Source of the DNA: Sistotremastrum niveocremeum HHB9708
Taxonomy: Eukaryota > Basidiomycota > Agaricomycetes > Sistotremastrales > Sistotremastraceae
Direction: 5' to 3'
DNA length: 64,000 nucleotides
Assembly (NCBI GenBank): GCA_001630475.1
Contig: KV419398.1
Location: forward strand, 657,825 to 721,824
Below, one piece after another: positions 1 through 10,443 of the stretch. The notes under the pieces were generated by a model, which made no database searches, was not told the origin of the DNA, and saw only the letters and a list, made by a program, of their open reading frames with translations. Each line of letters begins with the position of its first letter. Within the stretch, counting starts at the first letter, position 1. A program made the translations under genes and the position numbers.

Positions 1-420
1 GCGACGCGTTTGACGCGTCGGGTGCACCTTCCCAGACACGATTCAGCGGTGTTCGACGCGCGTTGGGAATCGTAGGAGGCGCAAAAGGGGGCGTATCATC
101 GCGACTTGGACTGTCATAGCGTATAGTCGTTGTCATTAGAACACAGAGTCCTTGAAAATGTGATGAAAGACGTACGCATAATTGATGCTTCTCGATAGCC
201 CAGCTAGAGAGGCGTCACTAGCGCAAGCGATGCTCTCGGCTCTCATCTCTTTATCCTTTTTGCCCCGACTTCCAAACAAAAAGCTAGTCACTGATCTCTT
301 CTTGTTCAATTGGGGCGTTTTGGCTTTGTTCCAGCTGCTAGGTGGGATATTGGAAGATGATAAGTGCCCTCTTGGAATAGGCGACATCTCGCGTGTGTCG
401 CCGCGTGGAATACAGGACAT
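1..420 (-). CDS. Partial gene of unknown function (N-terminal part only)
   Basis: The ATG lies at 418-420. Exon 1 (420-176) encodes a Ser/Pro/Lys-rich, probably disordered N-terminus beginning MSCIPRGDTREMSPIPRGHL. A GT-AG intron (175-111, donor GTACGT, acceptor GACAG) joins in frame to a second exon, rich in Pro, Arg and Asp, that stays open to the window edge. The clean in-frame splice and the coding-like composition argue for a real gene running off the left end. The phrase 'PRG' occurs twice near the start. No domain is recognised. The antisense ORF at 182-445 has a less convincing composition. The function cannot be given from this fragment. Confidence 0.5.
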
Positions 421-743
421 GTCGTTTGATCTTGGACTGAGTTGATGACTTTAATATGAGAATGAAATCGCAGTGGTTCAATGATGAGGCAGTGGAATGA
501 AAGTGGGCGTATGAAGCTGGAGTGCGGTCGATCGCGGCGGTAGAGGTTTTTAGAACATATCACGTGTAAGCGAGAACGAGGCGCATATAGACGCCGTATA
601 CACGATGCATTTTAATTACATTTTGAACATTCCAGAACATAGTCCTAGGCTATATCTGGAAGCGAGTATCAAAGCAAGCAGAACAATGAAAACAAAGGGT
701 CAGTATGCAGGAAATGAAAGCGATGGGTGGTGCTATAAGGAGA
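421..743. other. Intergenic, nothing recognised
   Basis: This is the spacer between the end of the peroxidase gene and the start codon of the partial gene, both on the minus strand. It presumably holds the 3' UTR of the former and the promoter of the latter. No repeat, RNA gene or further exon could be supported. Confidence 0.4.
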
Positions 744-1900
744 CTATCGAAGCATTTGCTCTTTCATGCTAGCCCTTACAAATTTGGGATCGGGCTCTTC
801 GACGGCCAATTCGACAGCGAGCACATGGCGATTGAAAGACAGCATCGAGACACCGAAACGATCTCGCCTTCTCGGTTCCCAGCCCTAAATGAGCACAGAT
901 AATTAATTTTAGTCATTGTCTCGACAAGTAAGGGTATAGTGGGCTTACATCAGGGAGTTTCTCTTCTTTAAGCCAGACGCTAAGGTCATCCAGTTTTCCG
1001 CCGAATATTGTCGTCATCGTCGCCGCACTGAAGCACAGAACAGCATTCAGCGGAATCTTCTCCGGATACATATTACGAAGACTTACTTATTACTTCCGAA
1101 GAGTTTATGGAAAGTATCAAGGGTGTATTGAGGATTCGTAAGGCGGGATTCGACACGGCGGATACCGCTAAATACGGCGAGATCGCTATCCGTCAGAAGC
1201 TTTCGTCCTCTGGAAGAGAGCGGGTCGATCCCGGTCGCACAGTTAAGGAGGCGATCAATGGTATGATGGTGAGGAGGGTGCTGCTCAGGCTCATGACAAT
1301 GATCCATGCCTGGAGTTGTGGATATGAGCCTATCCCGTCGGAAGAAAGAAATGTTCAAACTCACGTGTCAGACTCGCGTCGTGTTCGATACCATTATGCA
1401 CATTAAAATCGTTCAGATCGACAGTATCTTTGAAGTAGTCTCTTCCTAGCATTTGGGCTGCATAATGGGGTACGAAAAATGAGAATGTGGGCGAGAAATT
1501 GTAGGTGTCTTGGATGGCAGCCGATATGTCTTTGAACGAGAGTTTGCGGCCGTCTCGAGCAAGAATTCCGTGATTGCACATTGCATTCAAGGCAGGACAG
1601 GCACTCCTATTATAAATCGATGAGAATCGGTGTCGATAAAACCCCTATCGATGGCTAAGAGCACGACACTCACCGCGAGTCAGACTCGAGAGGGGCTCGA
1701 TATTGAGGCCAGAGTCCTTTTGCTCCTGGCTTCGGGTACGGGATGACCTTTCCCATGGGCTTCTGTGGTAGGACGACATTGAGGATGGTTATGACGAGGT
1801 CGACGCTGAAGAACGCGGTTGCGCTCAGGACACGAAAAACGATCGCAGCAGCAGCGAAGGTCAGTTTTCTTCCCGCTACCAGCAGAAATGGTCGCGGCAT
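744..1900 (-). CDS. Heme-thiolate peroxidase (chloroperoxidase/unspecific peroxygenase family), copy 1
   Basis: This is probably a heme-thiolate peroxidase or peroxygenase (peroxidase family 2) that uses H2O2 to oxidise organic substrates. Exon 1 starts at ATG 1898-1900 and encodes a hydrophobic N-terminal stretch (about residues 13-45), possibly a membrane anchor or uncleaved signal. After an intron comes the proximal-heme motif ACPALNAMCNHGI, with the cysteine as thiolate ligand. About 60 residues later follows the family motif EHDASLTR, whose Glu-His-Asp is the distal acid-base site. Further exons give a C-terminal part including FGGKLDDLSVWL and end at a TAG (744-746). There are five introns, all GT-AG. 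A paralogue lies at 24277-25420 in opposite orientation with the same motif order. The length, about 280 residues, fits the short members of the family. The substrate is unknown. The start codon is the least certain part. Confidence 0.83.
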
Positions 1901-2082
1901 TCTGGAGTCACTGGGGGACGCTTGGAAAGAGGCTTGGGAAGGAACTGGGAGGCAGGTCGTGGCAACGAATTCATGGTCTTTGTGAGATTAAAAGTGATCA
2001 TAGGATGCCGGTGAACAAGAAATGACCGACGCTTGGAAGTTTCCGATGGTCTAATTCCGTCTGCTACAAATCCCGCTTTGTA

Positions 2083-3307
2083 CTAGATCAAGCCTACTAC
2101 GGTGTCAACTAATGAACGCATGAGCTCTGCCTTCTGTCTTCCAACTGTCAAAACTTCTTCATGCGAAACAACTGCTTCAGGCGGATATTCAATCGGCTTC
2201 CCTGCCAGCTGCACATCGAGGGTGATCAGCAAAATAGAATGAAAACGAGAATACCAACTCGCCTCAGCTGCTACTTCGGCCTTGATACTGCGATAGGTAT
2301 CCGGAATAACAACAGCATTCGTCGCAAGACTCAAGACGCAGACCTCCAATCCAGCTTCCCGTCCAGCCAAGACTTCAGGAACAGTGCTCATGCCAACCAC
2401 GTCTGCACCGGCTGCTCTCAAAAATCGGCCTTCGGCAGGGGTTTCATAAGAAGGCCCGGAAACCCAAGCATAAGTTCCTTCTGTCAACGCGGAGTCCGGT
2501 AATGACAGCTTATGAGACGCCAAAAAAACTAATCGACGGAGCGACCTCGAATAGGCATCACTTAAAGGGAGGAAGCGCGGTGTCAATGCAGAGATTGGGG
2601 GGCCGAGGAGAGGATTGAGGGGCCCAGTCAGATTAGGGAGGGCGATATGGTCTTGGATAACAACAACTGTTATAATAACATCAGTGTAGCTTCTTGACAC
2701 TAGAAAGTCCAATCCGTACTGGTTCCCACTGGGATGCTTGGATTCAATGCTCCAGCGGCATTGGTGACTATAAGAAAGTGCAGGATGAGATCAGCCTTTC
2801 TGGTTCGATAGTGGATTCCTGACATACTGATAAGGTTCTTTATGCCGAGCTTCGCGAGAAATCGGATGGGGTAGACTACTGTCGATAATGGGTGACCTTC
2901 ATAAGGATGAAACTATAAATCCACACGATATTTTCGAATGTCAGCAGTGATCCATGTGGCCCAGTAAATAAAGGCATACTCTTCCCAACATTGCAACGAC
3001 GGGGACGCCATCTCCCGGTCCCATAAGTCCAAATGCCAGAACACTCTTGTGACCCAGAACTGCGAAGTTATGAGAGATCTCTGACGCTTTCGAATATCAT
3101 TCAGGCCGACATACCAGTACTGCTCCCGAATCCATCGAGCAGAGAATAAGGTACGCTATGAATGTCCCGCATGCTATCTGCCAGCGTACTCAATCCAGAA
3201 CCACAGACGATGCCCACTTTCGGTGACAGCAGACGTTCTGGAACATGGCTTCGAAGTGTTTCTAATGAAGAAGCAAACAGCTGGTCGATGTTGATCGTTG
3301 GGCTCAT
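2083..3307 (-). CDS. PNP1: Purine nucleoside phosphorylase
   Basis: A purine nucleoside phosphorylase cleaves inosine or guanosine with phosphate to the base plus ribose-1-phosphate in cytosolic purine salvage. The start is ATG 3305-3307 and the stop TAG 2083-2085. Exons encode, in order, the phosphate loop GSGLSTLAD (about residues 36-44), FHPYEGHPL with the phosphate-binding His, TNAAGALNPS, then IQDHIALPNLTGP. These are followed by GPSYETPAEGRFL with the base-binding Glu, ADVVGMSTVPEV with the ribose-contacting Met, and SLATNAV with the purine-selecting Asn of the trimeric (mammalian-type) class. The exons are separated by short GT-AG introns. One more probable short intron lies near the C-terminus, where a stretch without family similarity (about 2210-2260) interrupts the alignment. 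The mature protein is about 310-330 residues, close to yeast PNP1. It is transcribed in the same direction as its neighbours, with no sign of co-regulation. Confidence 0.92.
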
Positions 3308-3666
3308 GGTAGACGAATTAAAGGATGATTCACTGCAACTCCGTTATCGAAGACGACTGAGCGCTTAGGGGCTAAGCGCTCGGCTACACGTCTCGGCCCG
3401 GATCCATGGCGATAACGGATCTATAGCCGAAGTAAATGTTGCCGAAATATTCAATTGACTGGACCAGGCATTCGCGAGGGGAAGTATCGAAAACTCAGAC
3501 AGGTTCAAGTCATACTGTATAATATATGGCATGGTTACCTTGTACGCGTTATCTGTGCTGTGCGCCATAATAGACATTTTTTTCCCTTTCCGCTTACTAT
3601 GGATACATCCCTTCGGGCACAAGGATACACCTCCAAGAACTTCTCAGTGTCAAGAAAATTAGCCCA
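3308..3666. other. Intergenic spacer between VIT/VWA gene and PNP
   Basis: Both flanking genes are on the minus strand, so this 359-bp stretch must carry the VIT/VWA 3' UTR and the PNP promoter. No conserved element was recognised. The ORFs here are short and unconvincing. Confidence 0.4.
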
Positions 3667-6600
3667 TCATATCAAAGATCGTGCTTCCTCAACAAGCCTC
3701 TCAAAAACGCCGACCTGACCAGGCATTGCTCGCTCGACGAATACCCTCGCTTTCTCAAAAAGCCCAACCCAAACATCTTTCTCGTCAGCGAGCCTATCGT
3801 GCAGATAAGCAGCCGCGAGCGCCGTAGCCCAAACTTTATCTGCATTCGGCGAAGATTTGATGAATGACGGTGTTGCTAGCTTAAGACTTTGTAAGCGAGC
3901 ATAAGTGTTTTGATAGCCCTGATTCATAGTAGGACTAGACGAGGTAGAGTTCGGGGAGAATATGAGAGATAGAAGCGAGTTGTCGAAGTTGAAAGATCCG
4001 TCATAAGATTGGAGAGTCGCAACAGCAGTAATGGAACCTTGTGGAGAAGAAGAGACTTTTGGAGTAACGCGAATAGGCTTTTGGATTCCGACTGTGTCGC
4101 CGGGTTGAGGAACGGTGCAGTTGTGATGAAGGACACCAACGACGATCATGGGCGCTTGACGCCGTTTCAAGTGAGGTGGTTTAGATGGCGACTTCTTGGG
4201 GACAAATTGACCCCCGCCGAAAGTCTGGAAGGGACCGCTCTTCCCCTGTCGAAGCTTCGATGCCAATAAACCGGGACGACTGGTTCGTTGAGCTCGAGGG
4301 ACCGTCGGACTGGGAGGATCTGTGGGATCTGCAGCACTCGAGGCCGCTACATTTGTAGCTGGTGGGCTAGAAGGCGTAGATTTCACTGGCAACGGCGGAT
4401 CCGAAGCCGAAGGGGCAGGCTTATCCATCGCTGGACCAGTCCCCGCGGAAACTGGAGGGTTGTCTTCAGGCGGCTGCGTGACCTGCGGTGGAGACGCTGA
4501 AGACGGCTCTACTTTGGGCTCTGCCGACTGGGGGCTAACCCTGGTCGCCGGAGCGTCCGCATCAGCCAACTCCGGCTTGGACTTGTCGACGGCATCCTTC
4601 TGCTTCACCGGCGTATTAGAAGTATCCTGACTGCTGTCGGGAGACGCCGCTATAGGAGTTTTAGGACGCGGTACTCGCACTCGAGGTGTTCGATCTACAG
4701 CGATGAAGGATGTGAACCGGCTGACAAGCTGATATTTTTCTCCGTATAAAACAGTAGCTTCTCGGATCACATCGCGATAGGTATCGGCACCTTGTGAGGT
4801 CGCAAGGCCGATACAACGAACGTCCCCGTCCTCCAGCTCCTGGATGAGACGTTTGGCGGCTAAAGTGTGAATCGGGAGTCGAACGCCGACGGACTTCGAT
4901 GTGGTCGTCGTCGTTACGGGTACTTCGAGTTTGAAAGAATGACCGCTCGAGCTTTGTCCTTGAAGCGTGATGAAGGAAGGCACTTCTGTCGTACCCGAGA
5001 GAATCGCATAGACCAAGAAGCGATTTCCGGGATAGACATCAGGTATGTCGAAGGGAACCTGGCGGAGGCTCGGTATAGTCGTTTTAGCGAATTGAGGTGA
5101 TTGGGCACCCCAGTCTATGGAGACACTGCCCATCGTACCAAGAGGCGGAACACGAGCGGTTGCGAGTAATTTGATGCATTTCTTCTCGATTTCTTCGCTC
5201 TGCGTCGTCATGATGCAAACGCCATTGCCACTTCTCGCAAGTCCCTCACATAAGGCAGTAGAGGCTCCATGTCCCACGCCCAGGGTAAAGACTCGTATCT
5301 GTCGTGGAGAATCAACACCTCCTGCTGCATGGACTCGTTGCGACACAGATCCGATAACTATTTCGGGTTTATGAATCTAGAATAAATCAGATGATGAACA
5401 GTCTGCAGTAATCAAATCTTACCGCACCGTCAGTCAAGACGAACATGGAAGTAGGCAAGTAACCCAGCCTGGACATGAACGCAACATCTAAAGCATTGCC
5501 AAGTTCAGTGCCTCCCATGTTTGCGTTCATAGCATTGACGTGGCCCATCTACATAGATGTAGCGGGATGAGCAGGAGACTGTGCGCTATAGGGTTGTAGA
5601 AGGCTTACCGCATCCGCAACATTCCACTGATTATATGGCTGACTGGATCCCCAAAGACGAGCAGTAGTACTCCCGAAGCTGATGACATTGAAGAATGTGT
5701 CCTCTTCGTCAGGCAAACTCTTGAGAAAAATCAATAAAGCGCTCTTTGCATAAGCCATGTTTTGCCCGCTCATGCTACCGCTCCGATCGATGATGAAGAT
5801 GTACTCTTGTGCGGATATCGTCTTGAGACCGAATTGCGGGACCAGCGTCAACATCATGGCTACCGAATCCTTCTCATAATCGACTTCGCTCATGCACCTC
5901 GGTTCGTCCAACTTCTCAGCTTGAATAGATAACACGAAATCTCGATCGAGGGTAGCACGCTCGACACTCGGATCTAGAATGATGATCTGAGTAGTGGATG
6001 TAAGGTCCGTCGACGTTATTTGATGCGATGGAGAGAGAACGCTGAGAAGGTTGGAAGACATCTGTATATTGACCGTGGCAAGGAATTCGGCTCCTTTTGA
6101 GTCGGAGGATTCTGCGTGCATGACGGCGGGTGCGCGGCCGTATCTCTGACCGAAATAAGTTGGGAGAGCAAATCGGACTTGATGGAGAAGATCATTTTCC
6201 ATCAGGGTTTCAACATACTACGATGAATTAGTAAATTGTGTATGTTTCTGCGTAGTAGACTTACAGTGACGATGATATCAATATCCTCCTTAGGTGGAAT
6301 AGCCCCAACCGAGAGGACGAATACTACAGAACAGTCAATATCAATACGACTTGTTTCAGATATGACGCACTATCGGAGGTCACTTCCTTCAATATGCCCG
6401 CCCATTTATCATCCGCGATCGCCGCTTGAAATTCTTTCTCTGCTTCCGCGGTATCTTTGACGATGCCTTTGATAACACGTCCCCCGGATGACTTCATCTC
6501 GAAGCCACATACAGCGGCATGTGCAGGGATTGGAAAGAGGTATTGGGCTGCCGTAGGAATCGATGTATTGATGACATTAACATATCTTTGCGTCAATGTC

Positions 6601-6763
6601 ACACGAGCTGCGACTATGAGAGGGGTCAGATTCGGCGTGGTGCCTGGGGGAAAGACTGACCATCGGCAATGAATGCGTTGACAGTTACTGATTTAAGAGG
6701 TAGATAGATGGGTGTATCTTTGCTTAGGGTGACGAGACCAAATGGCTGAGAAAGATTGATCAT
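3667..6763 (-). CDS. VIT and von Willebrand factor A domain protein (VWA5-like)
   Basis: The start is ATG 6761-6763 (MINLSQPFGLVTL) and the stop TGA 3667-3669. The N-terminal 130 or so residues form a VIT domain, including the stretches ARVTLTQRYVN, FPIPAHAAVCGFEM and GRVIKGIVKDTAEAEKEF. A VWA domain follows with an intact metal-ion site, IFIIDRSGSMSG (D-x-S-x-S). Later comes a long Pro/Ser/Thr-rich linker, then a C-terminal module with LQSYDGSFN and WATALAAAYL, as in the vertebrate VWA5A/VWA5B and fungal VIT-VWA families. There are at least five short GT-AG introns. The protein is about 900 residues and probably an intracellular protein-interaction scaffold; no enzymatic motif is seen. A broken copy of its 5' half, with homologous upstream DNA, lies at 26101-27500, so this locus is the likely donor. 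Confidence 0.85.
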
Positions 6764-8828
6764 GGTTGGGACGTCAAGACGTGGAGGGCGTTACATCCTG
6801 ATTCCTGACACCTTTTAAAGGAATCCACTGCAGTATTTGCCTAGGGCACTATGGCGTCTGATGATAGGATAAGAGTCAGCTGAGAGACGGAAGTAGCAAG
6901 GGCATGAGGCAGTACCATTTGGAGGATCGAGTGTCTCTGCTATAGGCTATAGGGGTTGAGAACAAGAACCCTCCATACACCATAGGCCGCTCCGTACGGC
7001 TCGATGACACAGATAACGATATGTATTCCTGACATGAGGCAGATGCTTGGGACACCGCAGTCGTCCTATGAGCGACGATTGAGGAACTCAATGTACTGTC
7101 TGCACAAACTCGGAGATGAAGCCGCACCCATCGTTATAGCATTTTTTTCCAGGCAAACGCCCACCGCAGCTTATACTTGAAAGGATAGGTTTACGCGCAG
7201 TTCATAGTGTATTCGACTGAGATGGTGTGCGGTATAATACTGCGTGGCATGAATCAGCGATGTTGTGGGTCACGAGTCGCTTGATTGGCTCCCGTACATT
7301 AAAATTATATCCAGCGAGAGCTTTGAGAAGAGCATCTTCTTATCATGATAGCAAGCATCAGCCGTCACTGGACAGTCTACGTCGAAGTCAAGATTAACGC
7401 TTCAGATAACGAGCTCGGCGTCCGATGTCGAATTCTTCGTATTGATCGCTCAATCGCAATAAAAACAGCGCCTTTTTGTTCGAATACTTCCACGAGAAAT
7501 GACACCGTGTCGTTTCCCGGGCAAGTGATGGATACAACAGATACTATAGAGGCAAATCAGCTCGTACGCCAGTTGAGTTGAGGCGATTTGAGCTGGTGGC
7601 TTCCACAAGGAGAGGTTGCCGAGTTCCGATCCGATAACCCTCGTCCGCACCACCGTAGAGCTAGTACCGTCTCAAAGTTCTGAATCTAAGAAATTCAAGA
7701 ATCGTGGTCAGGCAATGGTCTCTTCGTCAAATGTCTGTAATTATGGCTAAAATTGGAAAAGTGACGAATTTTTATAAACTCAAAACAGAATGATGAGTGA
7801 ACTGATTTATAGGTGTAATTCACGGAACTTCAGCCCAAGCAAGTTGCCCCGAACTCGCAGCTTGAAGATTCCCAGTTGAAACAACAAGGTCTAAAATGAC
7901 TCCCTTCATCACTTGGGCCTCAACGACACGTAGAAGACGTTCCACAAACTACCTGGATGCACGCAACATGACACCTCTTTCGTACGTCTTTTGTCATGTC
8001 GTTTAAATACCTTGGGTCGATCGTGAGCTTATTATCCAGCAGCTGGACTATAAGCTCTATATTCTTCCAACTAAATGCTTATATTCAATGGACGTCCTAT
8101 TGTTCAACGAGCAACACTTTCCTTCCATCGATGCAGGCCACACCTAGAAAGGGCATGCGTACAAGCATAGGTATCTTGCCTTTGTCCTTATCAGAACTTC
8201 GCTCCTATTTATACGTTCCGGTTTTTAGAACAATTTGCTAGCTTCTCCAAATCTACGTCTGACGAAGCTTATCAGTCGCATCCTTGCCGGCTAGATTGAC
8301 TGAAATTGATCTCGGCTTCATGAGCCATGGCACTTCTCTCTCTCTCTCGCGGTTCGGATGAGTCATTGTGACTCGATGCCTTGAACATAAGATATGAGAT
8401 CCGTCAGCCGCAACATAGCACCGTTCATACTACTGGTCAATGTGTTACTTTGGCAGTTAGCCTTTCAGATCATCCCTCCAAATCAATGTCGCGAAGCCCG
8501 CCTCTCATCTCACATCCATTGGGGAGATGATGACTCTGTCTCAGGTAAGACCTTGCATCTCGTTCTGGACTCCGCGTAATTTTTCATGTACCAGGAAAAC
8601 AATTGCGTGATTGGAGAGGAACCCGCGATTCGCGAAAACGCGTAGTTTGACGTAGCTGACGAGGTGAGTAGGCCACTTGAAATCTTCGGGAGGGGGACAT
8701 GACACATCTTAAGATAATTCCAGGATTTTCATGCCATGAAGAGCTTTCAACTGGATCAGCATCGTCGAAGCATTTTCAGAAAACGGAAGCACTTTCGGAC
8801 GTCGGGATTCGGAAGCGCATCGCCTTTC
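6764..8828. other. Long non-coding spacer with VIT/VWA promoter
   Basis: The segment 6764-7135 is the upstream region of the VIT/VWA gene. It is recognisably conserved at 26101-26455 in front of the broken copy, which shows that the duplication included the promoter. The rest (7136-8828) holds only short ORFs. One at 8394-8579 (+) begins MRSVSRNIAPFILLVNVLLW and looks signal-peptide-like, but has no supporting continuation. A CT-dinucleotide run lies at about 8334-8347. No RNA gene was recognised. Confidence 0.45.
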
Positions 8829-9215
8829 ACAAGGGCAGAAACAAATGCTTATAGGACTGGGACACACATATAGGATAACGTCGGGCGAGGTAGCCTGGTT
8901 GGAAAATCGCTGTATGCCACGGGGCTGAGTAACTGGATGTCGCGACCCAGGTTCAACTCAGTCAAGCGCTCTTAGGAGCGCAGTGGTATATGGTCGGTTG
9001 GACGGCCCGGTGAGACCGTTTGGCGGTGGTCGAGTCACGCCTCCCCCTTGATAACATCAAACTGGCCACCTCATCCTTCGGGGTGACGCCCTATCCGCGT
9101 GGGTAGGGGTAGTGGCTACTAGGTGCGGGGTGTCGGGATTCTCGTCTGCTTCTCATTTTATTTTTTGTATTTTTGATGCATTCTCTAGATGTTGTGACTT
9201 CTAGACTTCTAGTAC
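8829..9215 (+). repeat. tRNA-derived SINE, copy A (subfamily 1)
   Basis: This is a near-complete SINE read on the plus strand. The head carries a Pol III A-box-like TAGCCTGGTTGG and, about 48 nt later, a B-box-like GGTTCAACTCA, the signature of a tRNA-derived promoter. The body follows, then a T-rich 3' end (ATTTTATTTTTTG). It shares the diagnostic body string CCCCTTGATAACATCAAAC with the copy at 27775-28120, so both belong to one subfamily. Its 3' end abuts a repeat unit that starts at about 9219. Confidence 0.8.
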
Positions 9216-9218
9216 ATT

Positions 9219-9795
9219 CCAGGGTCATTGAAATATATTTCTTGATGACTTGAAGCCGAAAGCTGTGAATTTTGATCTCATTGGACGTACCGCGAGTCAA
9301 GTCAGTCTCGGGTCTATCAATTCCCTCGAACGGATGCCCCATGGTGCGTTGAAGACTGAAGGTATTGAATGCAGCATATCAAGGAGGCTCTTATACCGGT
9401 CTTGCCTGGTCATACGTTCATGCCCTTCCGTCACAAAGGTCGTCTTGAAAATAATGTCCGTATTAACAGCAGGCCCCGACAACATTGGACGATGCGACAG
9501 AATGGTGCGAGATAACTTCTTCTTTCCATGTGGTTAGCAGAACTCATTCTATCTCAGAAGCCAATCGCGGGATCGAAAACGAACTGGTGAATTACTAGAA
9601 AAGCGTGCCTTGACACGGCCAAGGATATCGATCGGCCTCACGGCAAAATAAGAGAAAACGAGCGCAGAGACAAACTTGTGATGGGAAGTCATGATCGGCG
9701 GCCTAATGAGTTCATGAATAATCAATTTTGAAGCATCCTTGACTACGGAAACATCTATTGGAACCGGAATGCACCGCCTCGTACAAAGGGACGCT
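9219..9795 (-). repeat. Decayed duplicated block U1
   Basis: This block matches, in inverted orientation, the segments at about 40962-41565 and 46054-46720. Shared landmarks include GATGACTTGAAGCCGAAAG with the following ATCTCATTGGACGTAC, and the phrase translated in reverse frame as SQVSLGSI. Only about the first 600 bp of the roughly 3-kb unit found elsewhere is present here. It lies between two SINE copies. The ORFs in it are fragments of an unrecognised decayed gene. Confidence 0.7.
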
Positions 9796-10145
9796 ACAAG
9801 AGGAGAAATAAGTGCTTATAGAACCGCTACACACCTATAGGATAACGTCGGGCGAGGTAGCCTGGTTGGAAGATCGCTGTATGCCACGGGGCTGAGTAAC
9901 TGGATGTCGCGACCCAGGTTCAACTCAGTCAAGCACTCTCTATGAGTGCAGTGGTATATGGTCGGTTGGACGGCCCGGTGAGACCGCCCGGCGGTGGACG
10001 AGTCGTGACTTCTCCTTGAACACGCCGAACTGGCCATCTCATCCCTCGGGGTGACGCTCGGCCTTCTATAGGTCGGGGTAGTGGCTACTAGGTGAGGGAA
10101 GTTGGGATTCTCGTCTGTCTCTCATTTTATTTTTCGCATTTATCA
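9796..10145 (+). repeat. tRNA-derived SINE, copy B (subfamily 2)
   Basis: This is a complete-looking SINE with the A-box-like TAGCCTGGTTGG at 9858-9869 and the B-box-like GGTTCAACTCA at 9917-9927. The 3' end is ATTTTATTTTTCGC. The body has the subfamily-2 string CTCCTTGAACACGCCGAACT, shared with the minus-strand copies at 40618 and 45714. The SINE sits directly downstream of the STE6-like gene, in the position where a SINE also follows the duplicated STE6 flanks at 27.5 and 36.0 kb. Confidence 0.82.
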
Positions 10146-10443
10146 TGCTCTCTCAAAATGTTGTAGTTGCGAGTTGTAGATGTATCTGCTCAGGCCGCTC
10201 ACACGTTCAAGTCATTGATATGAATTCTTTTTCTTCTTTAGTTGTTTAAGTTACATGAGTCAATGCATATAAGAGTACAATGAGTTGTTAAGAATAAAGT
10301 AAAGTTCCTGGACGAAGTCGAACGAAGATTCCAAGATACAAAAGGAGAGGCGGTGAGGACAATCAGCATCCAAATCAGAAGTGTCTATGCAAAAGGAACG
10401 TGATAGCGTCGTGGAGGAATAATGTATCGGAAGGGTCAAGAGA
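10146..10443 (-). other. 3' flank of the STE6-like gene, duplicated elsewhere
   Basis: This is non-coding DNA after the ABC transporter stop codon. Read on the minus strand it contains CTTTTGTATCTTGGAATC followed by the string TTCGTCCAGGAACTT. Recognisable copies occur at about 27535-27775 and about 36040-36248 on the plus strand. It therefore marks duplicated STE6 loci. Confidence 0.65.
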